Shown here in pieces: positions 8,748 to 17,681 of a stretch of DNA of 64,000 nt. The stretch is from positions 403,085-467,084 of the forward strand of contig NZ_KE557314.1 in NCBI RefSeq assembly GCF_000442275.2, read 5' to 3'. Source of the stretch: Litoreibacter arenae DSM 19593 (lineage in GTDB: Bacteria; Pseudomonadota; Alphaproteobacteria; Rhodobacterales; Rhodobacteraceae). A model generated the notes under the pieces. The model searched no databases. It worked only from the letters and a program-made list of their open reading frames with translations, and was not told where the DNA came from. A program made the position numbers and the translations under genes. How positions within the stretch are numbered: position 1 is the stretch's first letter; each line of letters begins with the position of its first letter.

Positions 8748-8972
8748 TTAGCGCACAAACCGCGCGACGACCTTGGTGAAAACCTCGGGCAGGTCGGCGA
8801 AGGCGTAGCCGCCGGGCGTGCTATAGAGCGCGTAGATGATCATCCCGCCCGATATCACCGCAGCAACCGTAGCCACGCGCGGCGCGCTCCCGTCGAGAAA
8901 CGCAGACAGGATCGCCGGAATGGTCAGCACGCCAATGATGATGCCGAGCACGAGAATCAGGTCGTTGTCCAA
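8748..8972 (-). CDS. small two-helix membrane protein, unknown
   Basis: A 74-residue protein with two hydrophobic segments (about 4-27, LILVLGIIIGVLTIPAILSAFL, and about 32-50). The start is probably TTG at 8972, preceded by GGGAGG at five to six bases. No ATG fits. It lies 30 bp downstream of pyk on the same strand and is probably co-transcribed. No function is known. Confidence 0.6.
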   Translation of the reverse strand: MDNDLILVLGIIIGVLTIPAILSAFLDGSAPRVATVAAVISGGMIIYALYSTPGGYAFADLPEVFTKVVARFVR

Positions 8973-9002
8973 ATGCGCCTCCCAGTGCAGGAATGCGGCG
9001 AT

Positions 9003-10454
9003 TTAGTCAGGGTCGGCGCTATAAATCAACCTTTCAGCGCAAGGAGCTACGCGAAGGATATTGGTCGTGCCCGGTTGGTTGAACGGCACCCCGGCGGTGA
9101 CGACGATCTGGTCGTCTTCAGTTGCAAACCCATCGTCACGGGCAGCGCGCGCCGCGCCGACCACGGCCATCTTGAACCGCTCCACCTCGCCGGGTGTTAC
9201 GACGCAATGCGTCCCCCAGCTTAACGCCAGCCGCCGCGCGGTTCCGACTAGCGGCGTCAGTGCGATGATCGGGACATGCGGACGTTCCCGCGACACCAAT
9301 AGCGCGGTGGTACCCGATTGCGTGAAGCAGCAGATCGCCTTGATGTTGGTGGTCTCCGCAATCTCGCGGGCCGCGACAACGATGCCATCGGCCACGGTTG
9401 TTTTCTGGCCACCGCGTTGCCCCGCGATGATGTCGAGATAGTTCGGGTCGCTTTCCACCTCGATCGCCACGTTGTTCATTGTGGTGACAGCCTCGATCGG
9501 GAAGCTGCCCGCAGCGGATTCGGCAGACAACATGATCGCGTCGGTGCCTTCATAAATTGCCGTCGCTACATCCGAGACCTCGGCGCGCGTGGGCATCGGG
9601 CTGTCGATCATGGATTCGAGCATCTGCGTGGCCACGATCACCGGCTTGGCGACCTTACGGCAATGACGGATCAGGCGCTTCTGGATCGGCGGCACATTCT
9701 GCACCGGCAGTTCCACCCCAAGATCGCCACGGGCGACCATGATGCCGTCGGACACGGCGAGAATTTCGTCAAACGCCTTCACGGCAGCGGGCTTTTCGAT
9801 CTTGGACAGGATCGCGGCGCGGCCGTCGGCCAGTTCGCGGGCTTCCTGCACGTCCTCGGCACGCTGCACAAATGACAGGGCCAGCCAGTCCACGCCCAGT
9901 TGGCAGACAAACTCCAGATCCTTGCGGTCCTTGTCCGACAGTGCCGCAAGCGGCAATACGACGTCCGGTACGTTCACGCCCTTGCGGTTGGAGATCGTGC
10001 CGCCCACGACAACTTCGCAATTAGCGTAATCCGCGCCGCAATCTTTTACTTTCAGGCGGATCTTGCCATCATTGACCAGCAGGCTGGAGCCCGGCTCCAG
10101 CGCCGCAAAAATCTCCTTATGGGGCAGTTGCACGCGGGTCGCGTCGCCCTTGGCGTCGTCAAGGTCGAGCCGGAAGGGTGCGCCGACCTCTAGCTCTTCT
10201 TCCTCGTTGGCGAAGACGCCGACGCGCAGTTTCGGCCCTTGAAGGTCGGCCAGAATGCAGATCGGGCGCCCCAGATCTTTCTCGATCTGTCGGATAATCT
10301 GGTGCCGCACGCGGATTTCGCTGTGGTCACCATGGGACATATTCAGACGAAACACATCCGCGCCCGCCTCGAACAAGGCCCGGATCATGTCGTAATCATT
10401 GGAAGCCGGACCAAGCGTGGCCACGATCTTCACTTTGCGCATTCTTCTGTTCAT
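9003..10454 (-). CDS. pyk: pyruvate kinase
   Basis: A 483-residue glycolytic enzyme that converts phosphoenolpyruvate and ADP to pyruvate and ATP. The N-terminal barrel shows KVKIVATLGPAS, FRLNMSHG and the active-site region ARGDLGVELPVQNVPPIQKRLI with MLESM (about 215-275). A beta-barrel B domain interrupts it at about 70-165. The C-terminal alpha/beta domain starts near 350. The ATG at 10454 has GAGGGAC upstream. Length matches the family. Confidence 0.96.
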   Translation of the reverse strand: MNRRMRKVKIVATLGPASNDYDMIRALFEAGADVFRLNMSHGDHSEIRVRHQIIRQIEKDLGRPICILADLQGPKLRVGVFANEEEELEVGAPFRLDLDDAKGDATRVQLPHKEIFAALEPGSSLLVNDGKIRLKVKDCGADYANCEVVVGGTISNRKGVNVPDVVLPLAALSDKDRKDLEFVCQLGVDWLALSFVQRAEDVQEARELADGRAAILSKIEKPAAVKAFDEILAVSDGIMVARGDLGVELPVQNVPPIQKRLIRHCRKVAKPVIVATQMLESMIDSPMPTRAEVSDVATAIYEGTDAIMLSAESAAGSFPIEAVTTMNNVAIEVESDPNYLDIIAGQRGGQKTTVADGIVVAAREIAETTNIKAICCFTQSGTTALLVSRERPHVPIIALTPLVGTARRLALSWGTHCVVTPGEVERFKMAVVGAARAARDDGFATEDDQIVVTAGVPFNQPGTTNILRVAPCAERLIYSADPD

Positions 10455-10669
10455 GACTGTCCCTCAGTCGGCAATGTTAGCGGTATCATATGACCTAATA
10501 CGCGCCGTTCCGCAACTGGCGCTTTGCCCTATTGAAGGGTATTTCGCACCGAATTGTAACCGCAAATCCAACCAGCACACCGGAAAACGCCTAGCATCCG
10601 ACTTGCCTTGTGCGACGTGCGGCCTCATCTATGGGCAAAGCACGCTCAAAGAAACACAAGGAAGGAGTC

Positions 10670-10975
10670 ATGACCATGGACGCCCAAACCAAGCTGGAAC
10701 TGGAAGCCGCCGCCTTCCGCACCTTGCAGGCCCACCTGCAAAAGCGCACGGACGTGCAGAACATCGACATGATGAACCTTGCGGGCTTTTGCCGGAACTG
10801 CCTGAGCCGCTGGTATCAGGAAGCCGCCGCCGAGCGCGGCATCGAGATGAGCAAGGACGAAGCGCGCGAGGAATTCTACGGCATGCCATATGGCGAATGG
10901 CGCGACAAGTATCAGACCGAAGCCAATGACGCGCAGAAAGCGGCGTTTGAAGTATCACACAAGCACGCCACCTGA
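10670..10975 (+). CDS. DUF1244 family protein
   Basis: A 101-residue protein containing MMNLAGFCRNCLSRWYQEAA and EEFYGMPYGEWRDKYQ, which match the DUF1244 family found throughout Proteobacteria. Two cysteines in CRNC could bind metal, but the biochemical role is unknown. AAGGAAGGAG precedes ATGs at both 10670 and 10676 and either may be used. It is divergent from pyk across a 215-bp gap in which I see no further gene. Confidence 0.75.
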   Translation: MTMDAQTKLELEAAAFRTLQAHLQKRTDVQNIDMMNLAGFCRNCLSRWYQEAAAERGIEMSKDEAREEFYGMPYGEWRDKYQTEANDAQKAAFEVSHKHAT

Positions 10976-11030
10976 TTGTGAATTGGGCCAAGGCACGCCT
11001 ATGTGCTAGACTGAACCGAAGGAGACCGAC

Positions 11031-11291
11031 ATGAAACGCCTTGCCCTGATTGCCATTCTGGCCGCCCTTGCCCTGCCAGCCGCCGCCAACCAGACCCCCA
11101 TGCGCGAGCACCTGAAGCAGGAGTTGCCCATCTGGGGCTTCGGTGATGTGGACGTAGACAGCCTGACGCGGGCGCAGGTCGTCCATATCAACCACCTGCT
11201 GCATAGCAACAAATCCCCCTCGCAAATCCGTGGCAATATCGGCGCCGTTCTGGGAAACAGCATGATCAACACGCTGTTCGGACGGCGATGA
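11031..11291 (+). CDS. small secreted protein, paralogue 1
   Basis: An 86-residue protein with a clear signal peptide (MKRLALIAILAALALPAAANQ, cleavage after AAA or AAN) and a mature domain of about 65 residues. GAAGGAGA precedes the ATG. The mature part (LKQELPIWGFGDVDVDSLTRAQVVHINHLL) resembles that of the next gene (IESRLVFWNVGPVDYKALTTSQAAALHMKL) residue by residue. The two are therefore probably tandem duplicates exported to the periplasm. Function is unknown. Confidence 0.65.
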   Translation: MKRLALIAILAALALPAAANQTPMREHLKQELPIWGFGDVDVDSLTRAQVVHINHLLHSNKSPSQIRGNIGAVLGNSMINTLFGRR

Positions 11292-11575
11292 TCCGGGCGG
11301 GGCTAGTTGCTGCTTTGCTGGCGCTGGCAACACCGGTGAGCGCCGCACCGAACGAGCAATTGCTGCGCTCCATCGAAAGCCGGCTTGTGTTCTGGAACGT
11401 CGGACCGGTGGATTACAAGGCGTTGACGACATCGCAGGCCGCCGCGCTGCATATGAAGCTGACCAACGCGCCGTCGCGGTTTTCGGGGCGCGCGGCAATG
11501 TTCCGGCAGGAGTTGCTGACCATACTGCGGTGGGACGGCAGCGAGAAGAAACACTCGCTCAAGAAATCCGACTAG
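11288..11575 (+). CDS. small secreted protein, paralogue 2
   Basis: A 95-residue protein with an N-terminal signal peptide (MIRAGLVAALLALATPVSAAP) and a mature domain similar to the preceding gene product, with a polar, lysine-rich tail. Its ATG overlaps the previous stop in ATGA, so the pair is translationally coupled. Its stop overlaps the stop of convergent dat within CTAG. Function is unknown. Confidence 0.65.
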   Translation: MIRAGLVAALLALATPVSAAPNEQLLRSIESRLVFWNVGPVDYKALTTSQAAALHMKLTNAPSRFSGRAAMFRQELLTILRWDGSEKKHSLKKSD

Positions 11576-12429
11576 ACCGCCTGCTTCAGGCTTTCTTCCA
11601 GATAGATTTCGCGCAACCGCAGCGACGACTTGCCGGGCTTGCCATCGCCCAAAGCGACCCCGTCAATTTCCACAACCGGCATGACAAACGTTGAGGCCGA
11701 GGTGATGAACGCCTCGTCCGCCTTCTTGGCCTCGTCGATGGTAAACGGGCGCTCCTCAATCTGCATCTGCGCCGCTTCTGCATAGGCGAGCACCGCCGCG
11801 CGGGTGATGCCGTGCAGGATTTCATGGCCCAGATTGCGGGTGATGATCTTGCCGTCTTTCACGATATAGGCGTTGTTGGAGCTGCCCTCGGTCACGTGGC
11901 CGTCCTCGACCATCCACGCATCATCCACGCCAGCCGCCTTGGCCATCATCTTGGCCATGGACGGGAACAGAAGCTGCGTCGTCTTGATGTCGCGGCGCGC
12001 CCAGCGTTGATCGTCGACGGAGATCACCTTCATGCCGGTCGCAACCTTCGGGTTGTTCAGCAAGTTGGCGGTTTGCGTGAACAGCACAATGGTCGGCGTC
12101 ACATCCTCGGACGGGAACGCAAAATCACGGTCGCCGGGATTGCCGCGCGAGATTTGCAGGTAGATCATGCCCTCGGTCAGCTCGTTGCGCTTGACCAGTT
12201 GGTGATGCACCTCCAGCAGATCCTCGGTCGAGATCGGGTTCTGCATTTGCAGCTCGTCCAGCGAGCGTTTCAGGCGTTTGGCGTGGCCGTCAAAGGCGAT
12301 GATCTTGCCGTCGAGGATCGACGTGACCTCATAGACTGCATCGGCAAACAGGAAGCCGCGATCAAAGACCGAGACCTTGGCCTCTTCTTCCGGCAGGTAG
12401 TCTCCGTTCACGTAAACGATGCGGCTCAT
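11572..12429 (-). CDS. dat: D-amino-acid transaminase (class IV)
   Basis: A 285-residue PLP enzyme. VYVNGDYLPEEEAKVSVFDRGFLFADAVYE is the fold-type IV N-terminus, and RRDIKTTQLLFPSMAK carries the Schiff-base lysine in the context seen in Bacillus D-amino-acid transaminase. EGSSNNAYIVKDG is the conserved phosphate-binding region. It would move amino groups from D-amino acids (such as D-Ala) to 2-oxoglutarate, forming D-glutamate. The start at 12429 begins the conserved motif. It is the last gene of a dgcN-dgcA-dat operon, which fits D-glutamate being the next substrate. Confidence 0.85.
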   Translation of the reverse strand: MSRIVYVNGDYLPEEEAKVSVFDRGFLFADAVYEVTSILDGKIIAFDGHAKRLKRSLDELQMQNPISTEDLLEVHHQLVKRNELTEGMIYLQISRGNPGDRDFAFPSEDVTPTIVLFTQTANLLNNPKVATGMKVISVDDQRWARRDIKTTQLLFPSMAKMMAKAAGVDDAWMVEDGHVTEGSSNNAYIVKDGKIITRNLGHEILHGITRAAVLAYAEAAQMQIEERPFTIDEAKKADEAFITSASTFVMPVVEIDGVALGDGKPGKSSLRLREIYLEESLKQAV

Positions 12430-12433
12430 TTTG

Positions 12434-13399
12434 TTATCCCCATAGCTCGGGCTTGGGCGCGTGGACGCCAGCCTCGTCAAAAATCAAAGGTGTATCACGG
12501 TCTTCGGCCAGAAGCAGCGGGCCGTCAAGGTCGGTGAAGGCCACGCCTTGCGCCAGAATGGTTGCCGGAGCCATCGCCAGCGACGAGCCGACCATGCAGC
12601 CGACCATCACGCCGTAACCTTGCGCCAACCCCGCGTCCTTCAACGCGAGCGCTTCCGTCAGGCCGCCGGTTTTGTCGAGCTTGATGTTGATGACATCGTA
12701 TTTGCCCTTGAGCGACGGCAGCGAGGCGCGGTCGTGGCAGGCCTCGTCGGCGCAGACCGGCAGCGGGCGGTCGATTTCGGCGAGCATGTCGTCTTTGCCT
12801 GCGGGCAAGGGTTGTTCGACCAGCTTCACCCCAAGGCGGACCAGATGCGGGGCGAGGTCGGAATAGACCTCCGCCGTCCAGCCCTCGTTGGCGTCGATGA
12901 TGATCGGCGTGTCAGGCGCACCACGACGCACAGCTTCTAGGCGGGGCATGTCGTCGGGGGTGCCGAGCTTGATTTTGAGCAGCGGACGATGGCTGTGCTT
13001 GCGTGCGCTTGCCTCCATCGCGTCCGGCTCGGCCAGTGACAAGGTGTATGCGGTGATTTCCGGCTTGGGTGCGGGCAGGCCCAGAATGTCCCAAACGCGG
13101 ACGCCTTTTTTCTTGGCTTCCCAATCCCACAAAGCGCAGTCGACCGCATTACGGGCCGCGCCTGCGGGCAATGCACTTTGCAAGGCAGCGCGGGTGATGC
13201 CGGAAGGCAATGACAGGATTTCCGCTATCACGGAATCCAGCGTTTCGCCGTAGCGGGCATAGGGGACGCATTCGCCCTGCCCGACCACGCCGTCGCGCTC
13301 CACACGGACGGTCAAGACTTGTGCCTCGGTGCGGGAGCCGCGCGAGATGGTGAACACCTCCGCCAGTTGGAACACGTCCTTGGTGACTGTGATGCTCAT
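12434..13399 (-). CDS. dgcA: N-acetyl-D-glutamate racemase / enolase-superfamily epimerase
   Basis: A 321-residue enolase-superfamily enzyme of the dipeptide-epimerase group. Catalytic features are visible in order: LKIKLG (KxK, about 142-146), IIIDANEG, VEQPLP and CADEACH as metal ligands, and INIKLDKTGG with the second catalytic lysine (about 240). By sequence alone it could be an L-Ala-D/L-Glu epimerase. Its place directly after the DUF1611 gene matches the dgcN-dgcA pair of marine Proteobacteria, where it racemises N-acetyl-D-glutamate to the L-form. The gap to dat is four bases. Confidence 0.8.
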   Translation of the reverse strand: MSITVTKDVFQLAEVFTISRGSRTEAQVLTVRVERDGVVGQGECVPYARYGETLDSVIAEILSLPSGITRAALQSALPAGAARNAVDCALWDWEAKKKGVRVWDILGLPAPKPEITAYTLSLAEPDAMEASARKHSHRPLLKIKLGTPDDMPRLEAVRRGAPDTPIIIDANEGWTAEVYSDLAPHLVRLGVKLVEQPLPAGKDDMLAEIDRPLPVCADEACHDRASLPSLKGKYDVINIKLDKTGGLTEALALKDAGLAQGYGVMVGCMVGSSLAMAPATILAQGVAFTDLDGPLLLAEDRDTPLIFDEAGVHAPKPELWG

Positions 13400-13411
13400 G
13401 GCGCGATCCCC

Positions 13412-14413
13412 CTAAAGTGCTTCGAGCGCATCCACGAGACGCTCCGCACCGAAGCGGAACGGGTCGGTGGTGGGCAGGCCCATGCGGTCCTCGACCTCTT
13501 TGATGTAGGCGCGGGCTTCGTCCTCGGCCATGTGCTGCGTGTTGATGGAAATTCCCGTGACCTGACAGGCCGGATTTGCCACCCGCGCCATCAGAAGCGC
13601 CGTGTCGCGCAACTCTTCGAGCGACGGTTGCTGGTAGTCCGGCAAGCCGCGCATGTGCTTGCGGGTCGGTTCGTGGCACAGCACCAGCGCATCCGGTTGA
13701 CCGCCATGGATCAGCGCCATGGTAACGCCGGAATAGGACACGTGGTAGAGCGAGCCTTGGCCCTCGATGTGATCCCAGTGGTCGTCGTCATTGTCGGGGG
13801 TCAAATACTCCACTGCCCCCGCCATGAAGTCCGCGATCACCGCGTCCAGCGGCACGCCTCCGCCGGTGATCAGAATGCCGGTCTGGCCCGTGGGGCGGAA
13901 AGTGGACTTCATCCCGCGCTTGAGCATCTCGGCATCCATGCACAGACCGGTATACATCTTGCCGACCGAGCAATCGGTGCCGACCGCAAGGCAGCGTTTA
14001 CCTGTACGTTTGACGCCGTTGGCAATCGGATAGGCGACAGACGGGATGCGCACGTCATGCAGGGTTCCGCCATGGACCTTCGCCGCGCGCTGGATTTCGT
14101 TCTCGTCACGCAGCAGATTGTGCAGGCCGGAGGCGATGTCGTAGCCCATTTCCAACGCCTCAACGAGAACCTTGGTCCAGGCCGCCGAGATCACGCCACC
14201 CCGGTTTGCCACGCCGATCACCAGCGTTTTGGCGCCTGCGTCCAGCCCCTCTTGCAAGGTCATGTCGGTCAGCCCCACGGTGGTGCCGCAGCCCTTCATG
14301 CGGAACTGGCCCACGGCGTTTTCGGGACGCCAGTCCTTGATACCTTGGGCGACTTTTGCGGACAGGGCGTCAGGTGCGTCGCCGAGGAACAGGAGGTAGG
14401 GGGTCTGGATCAT
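13412..14413 (-). CDS. dgcN: D-glutamate N-acetyltransferase (DUF1611 family)
   Basis: A 333-residue protein of the DUF1611 family. The C-terminal two thirds has a P-loop-like VGTDCSVGKMYT (about 145-156), TGQTGILITGGGVPLDAVIADF and a later SLYHVSYSGVTMALIHGGQPDALVLCHEPTR block. DgcN is known to acetylate D-glutamate in the pathway in which DgcA then racemises the product. It is the first gene of the operon, with GGAGACC before the ATG. It lies 12 bp upstream of dgcA. Confidence 0.8.
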   Translation of the reverse strand: MIQTPYLLFLGDAPDALSAKVAQGIKDWRPENAVGQFRMKGCGTTVGLTDMTLQEGLDAGAKTLVIGVANRGGVISAAWTKVLVEALEMGYDIASGLHNLLRDENEIQRAAKVHGGTLHDVRIPSVAYPIANGVKRTGKRCLAVGTDCSVGKMYTGLCMDAEMLKRGMKSTFRPTGQTGILITGGGVPLDAVIADFMAGAVEYLTPDNDDDHWDHIEGQGSLYHVSYSGVTMALIHGGQPDALVLCHEPTRKHMRGLPDYQQPSLEELRDTALLMARVANPACQVTGISINTQHMAEDEARAYIKEVEDRMGLPTTDPFRFGAERLVDALEAL

Positions 14414-14542
14414 GGAAGGTCTCCGTATGCGTGCTGATTTGCAGGCAGCATAGGAGGCTGTTTTGCGGATTTTGTCCGCGATATCCTGACTTGCAGCTAT
14501 GAGGTGGGAAAAACTCCCGCTCAGGCGCTGATTTATCGAAGA

Positions 14543-15385
14543 TTATTCGTTGCCACCCAATTCGGACCAGATATCTTCAACCCAGCCTTTGATTTTCAAC
14601 GATTCCTCCCAGCGGTTGGACAGCTCTTTGCCGTCCGGCCCCGTCATCGCGTATTCGGGTGGGCCAAGTTCGCACAGGAAAATGCAGTCGCCTTTTGCGT
14701 TGCGGTCGCGCCACGATGTCATGCCTTCGCGCCACCAGGTTTTGAACAGCTCGACCCATTTCTGGTGCTGCGGGAAGTCCAACGGCAACTGGATTTGCTG
14801 GCGGGACGCGACGCGGCCCTGAAAGCTGTCGGAGCGATCCAAGACGCGGCTGATCAGGCCAAGGTCATGATCCGACAGCGGATACCAGAACTCACGGTCC
14901 ACGACATAGTGGCTAAGGTCGGCGCAGACCCGCATATCGGGGATGCGGTCCAGAAGTTGCAGCATGGTGTAGAGGTCATTGGTGATGCAGTTGCGGTGGG
15001 TTTCGAACTGGATCGGCATGCCGATTTTGTCGGACATCTCCATCCACGTCTCGATCACCGGCACCATGTCATCAAGTGCAATCGGCATGACCTGCCCGAT
15101 GACGTCGACAAACGGCGCGCCGAAATCCTTGGCCATTTTCAGCGTGTCTTCAAGGCTTTCCACCGTCTTGGGGAAGGCGACGATCAGGGGCGTCAGGTTG
15201 TTGCGCTCCATATGCGGGCGGACGGCGTGGGCAACCTCCACATCCGACGCGCCAAGATCAATGGCCATGCCGTCGAAGCCCGCGCCTGCGACCATGTCGC
15301 AGACCTGATCGTAGGGCAGTTTCACCCCCGTCTGGTCATGCGGCTGCATCGCCCAGAGGGAGGTGTAGACCTGTAACCGCCTCAT
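14543..15385 (-). CDS. sugar phosphate isomerase/epimerase-like TIM-barrel protein
   Basis: A 280-residue protein with the AP_endonuc_2/xylose-isomerase-like barrel pattern. It shows AGAGFDGMAIDLG near 33-45, the metal-ligand regions QFETHRNCITND (about 125-136) and RVCADLSHYVV (about 152-162), and a C-terminal CELGPPEYAM. These proteins typically isomerise keto-sugars or inositol derivatives with a divalent metal. The substrate is unknown. Its ATG overlaps the stop of the upstream desaturase gene in ATGA, so the two are co-expressed. Confidence 0.75.
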   Translation of the reverse strand: MRRLQVYTSLWAMQPHDQTGVKLPYDQVCDMVAGAGFDGMAIDLGASDVEVAHAVRPHMERNNLTPLIVAFPKTVESLEDTLKMAKDFGAPFVDVIGQVMPIALDDMVPVIETWMEMSDKIGMPIQFETHRNCITNDLYTMLQLLDRIPDMRVCADLSHYVVDREFWYPLSDHDLGLISRVLDRSDSFQGRVASRQQIQLPLDFPQHQKWVELFKTWWREGMTSWRDRNAKGDCIFLCELGPPEYAMTGPDGKELSNRWEESLKIKGWVEDIWSELGGNE

Positions 15386-16365
15386 TCAGCGGGTATCCGC
15401 GCGGCGCGGCCGCCGGAGGTGGGGACGACCCAGACCTCGTCCATCGGGTATTGGCTTTCGTCTTTTGCCATGAGCTTGCGGATCACCTCGATCTGGAATT
15501 CGATCCAGCCCATGCGGTGCACCTCGCCCGCTTGCGCTTCGATCTTTTCGTTCAAGTCCCGCAGCTTCCAGAACGGCACGGCGGGGAAAACGTGGTGCGC
15601 GGTGTGATAGGGCATTTGCCAGCACAGCCAGCGGATAAATGCGTTGGTGCGGGTCGAACGGGTGTTCTCCAGAATGTCGTCCTCGTGGCTGAGGCCCAGA
15701 TGCTCGATGGTGTTTTGCAACTGGTGGATGGGCTTGGTCAGCACCATTGGCAGCAGCCAGAATGTAACGGCGACCCAAGAGCCCGCAGCGATGGAGAAGA
15801 CAGCGATCAAGGCGTAGAGGACAACGTGAATACGCGCCTCGCGGATGATCTTGGCCTCTTCCTCGGCGCGGATGAACGGCTCCAGAATGATCCCGCGGGC
15901 GCGGCGGATATTGCCGAAAATGCGGTTGCGCCAATAGGTGATGCCGCTGAGCCAGAGCAGGTAGGTGGTCAGCGTATAGGGCTCGCGGACCAACTCGCCG
16001 TCGCGCTCCCAATCCTGCGTATAGGTGTGGTGGGCGAAGTGCATCACCTGATCGAAGTCACGCGGGAACAGCTGGATGAAACCGATGATGCGCCCGAAGA
16101 CCTCGTTCGCCTTGCGGGTTTTGAACACGGTGGCGTGGCTAAGCTCGTGCTGCGCTGCATAGAGGAAGTTCAGCAAAATACCGAGCGCCGCGCCGGTGAG
16201 CCAAACCCAAGCAGTGCCCATGGCTTGCGCGTGGAGGATGACCACGAGCGCTATCGCACCGAGATGGCTGGCCATCTGCATGGCACCCTTCAGGTCGGAC
16301 CGTTCGTTGAGCGCGCGGAGTTCCTGCGGCGTGACGAGTTTGCGGCGAGAGAAGCTGGCTTCCAT
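15382..16365 (-). CDS. membrane fatty-acid desaturase family protein
   Basis: A 327-residue di-iron integral membrane protein. The three histidine boxes of the family are visible: HELSH (73-77), HFAHH (109-113) and HTAHH near residue 255. Hydrophobic helices lie at about 35-70 and 175-215. It would use O2 to desaturate or hydroxylate a lipid or hydrocarbon substrate. The sequence does not fix regiospecificity. It is coupled to the downstream isomerase gene and divergent from a LysR regulator, the classical arrangement for control by that regulator. Confidence 0.85.
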   Translation of the reverse strand: MEASFSRRKLVTPQELRALNERSDLKGAMQMASHLGAIALVVILHAQAMGTAWVWLTGAALGILLNFLYAAQHELSHATVFKTRKANEVFGRIIGFIQLFPRDFDQVMHFAHHTYTQDWERDGELVREPYTLTTYLLWLSGITYWRNRIFGNIRRARGIILEPFIRAEEEAKIIREARIHVVLYALIAVFSIAAGSWVAVTFWLLPMVLTKPIHQLQNTIEHLGLSHEDDILENTRSTRTNAFIRWLCWQMPYHTAHHVFPAVPFWKLRDLNEKIEAQAGEVHRMGWIEFQIEVIRKLMAKDESQYPMDEVWVVPTSGGRAARIPAE

Positions 16366-16460
16366 GAATTGTCCCCATCTAAAAGTAAGACGCCAGTTTG
16401 ACCTGTATTTTTTCTCATGTCATACGATTATTATTCAGCTATCACATGAAGTGAATTCAT

Positions 16461-17315
16461 ATGCCGATCCCATCGACCTCTGCCCTGCGCGCCTTGGTGG
16501 CGCTGGCCCGCACCGGCTCCATCACCGGTACGGCGGAGGCGCTGTCGGTGACGCAATCCGCGATCAGCCATAAACTGAAGGCATTGGAGGAGCAGTTGGG
16601 CTTTCCGCTGATCCGGCGCGAAGGGCGCGGGGTGCGACTGACGGAGCGCGCGCGGCATTACGTGGCGGAGGTCGGGCCTGCGCTAGATATCCTCGCCCGC
16701 GCGTCTGAGACACAAATTTTGTCGGGGTCGTTAACCCTGAACGTCGCTTCGGGTTTCGCCGCAAGCTGGCTGGCCCCGCGCATCGGCGGGTTTCTGGCCA
16801 AGCATCCGGGTGTTGCGCTGCGGATCAACACGCCGCGTGGCTATGGCGATCTGGGTGGGCGACGGAACAACCTTTACGTAAGTTTCTTGATGCCGGAGGA
16901 GGTTCCCGCAGGCTCGACCAAGCTGATGGATGTGGGTTTCTTTCCGGTTGCGGCCCCGTCGATGGCAGGCGGGCAAATGCTGCCGGATGCGGGGGCAGTG
17001 ACGCGGTTTCCGCTGCTGCATCTGGATAACCGGCAGGACTGGCAGCGCTGGCTGAGTGCGGCGGGCGGAGCAGATACGGCGGAGCCGGGCGTGGTGTTTC
17101 AGGATTTGCAGATCATGGAAGCCGCCGCAAAAGCCGGACAAGGCGTGTCATTGGGCGACCGCCTGACCAGCCGCGCGGCCATGGAGCGGGGGGAGTTGAT
17201 GCAGGTGCATCCGTTCGAGCTGCCGTCCCCCCGCGCGTACTGGCTGGTTCATGGCACAGCACTGCCCAGCGAAAGCGCACGGGCGTTCGAGGCGTGGTTG
17301 CTGGCGGAGCTTTAG
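16461..17315 (+). CDS. LysR-family transcriptional regulator
   Basis: A 284-residue protein with an N-terminal winged helix-turn-helix (ALVALARTGSITGTAEALSVTQSAISHKLKALEEQLG, about 10-46) and a C-terminal type-2 periplasmic-binding-like effector domain (about 88-284). The helix-turn-helix is GcvA/AmpR-like. Divergent orientation to the desaturase gene across 95 bp suggests it controls that operon and itself. The effector is not predictable. Its stop overlaps the stop of the convergent gene at 17312. Confidence 0.9.
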   Translation: MPIPSTSALRALVALARTGSITGTAEALSVTQSAISHKLKALEEQLGFPLIRREGRGVRLTERARHYVAEVGPALDILARASETQILSGSLTLNVASGFAASWLAPRIGGFLAKHPGVALRINTPRGYGDLGGRRNNLYVSFLMPEEVPAGSTKLMDVGFFPVAAPSMAGGQMLPDAGAVTRFPLLHLDNRQDWQRWLSAAGGADTAEPGVVFQDLQIMEAAAKAGQGVSLGDRLTSRAAMERGELMQVHPFELPSPRAYWLVHGTALPSESARAFEAWLLAEL

Positions 17316-17662
17316 TGGCTCGGCAGCAGCGCCACAGGGGTGTTGTCCTCTGGTGCGAAGTCCAGCGCAGGGCCATCCGCGGTTGCCGTGTTGCGCTTGA
17401 ATTCGAACACCACAGCGTCCCCGTCGAACGACGTCGCCACCACCAGCGCCTGATACAAGTGCCGCGCACCATCATAGATATCGACAAGGCCGCGCAGACG
17501 TGGGGCCACGTCTTTTGCGATGGCGAAATGGGTTGATGTGAGGCGCAGCAACGGGATCAGCTCATCGCCGGATTGCACCCTGAGGCGGGTTTTTTTCGTA
17601 GCTGCTTTCAGCCGCGCCTTCGCAAGCCCGTCGGCAACCTCTTTGGGCAAAAATTCAATCAT
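17312..17662 (-). CDS. conserved hypothetical protein
   Basis: A 116-residue cytosolic protein (MIEFLPKEVADGLAKARLKAATKKTRLRV and onward) with a basic N-terminal segment and a beta-rich remainder. No signal or membrane segment is seen. AAAGGA precedes the ATG. A perfect palindrome lies just upstream at 17682-17696 and may be its operator. I do not recognise a family. Confidence 0.55.
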   Translation of the reverse strand: MIEFLPKEVADGLAKARLKAATKKTRLRVQSGDELIPLLRLTSTHFAIAKDVAPRLRGLVDIYDGARHLYQALVVATSFDGDAVVFEFKRNTATADGPALDFAPEDNTPVALLPSH

Positions 17663-17681
17663 TACACCGATTCCTTTTTAC

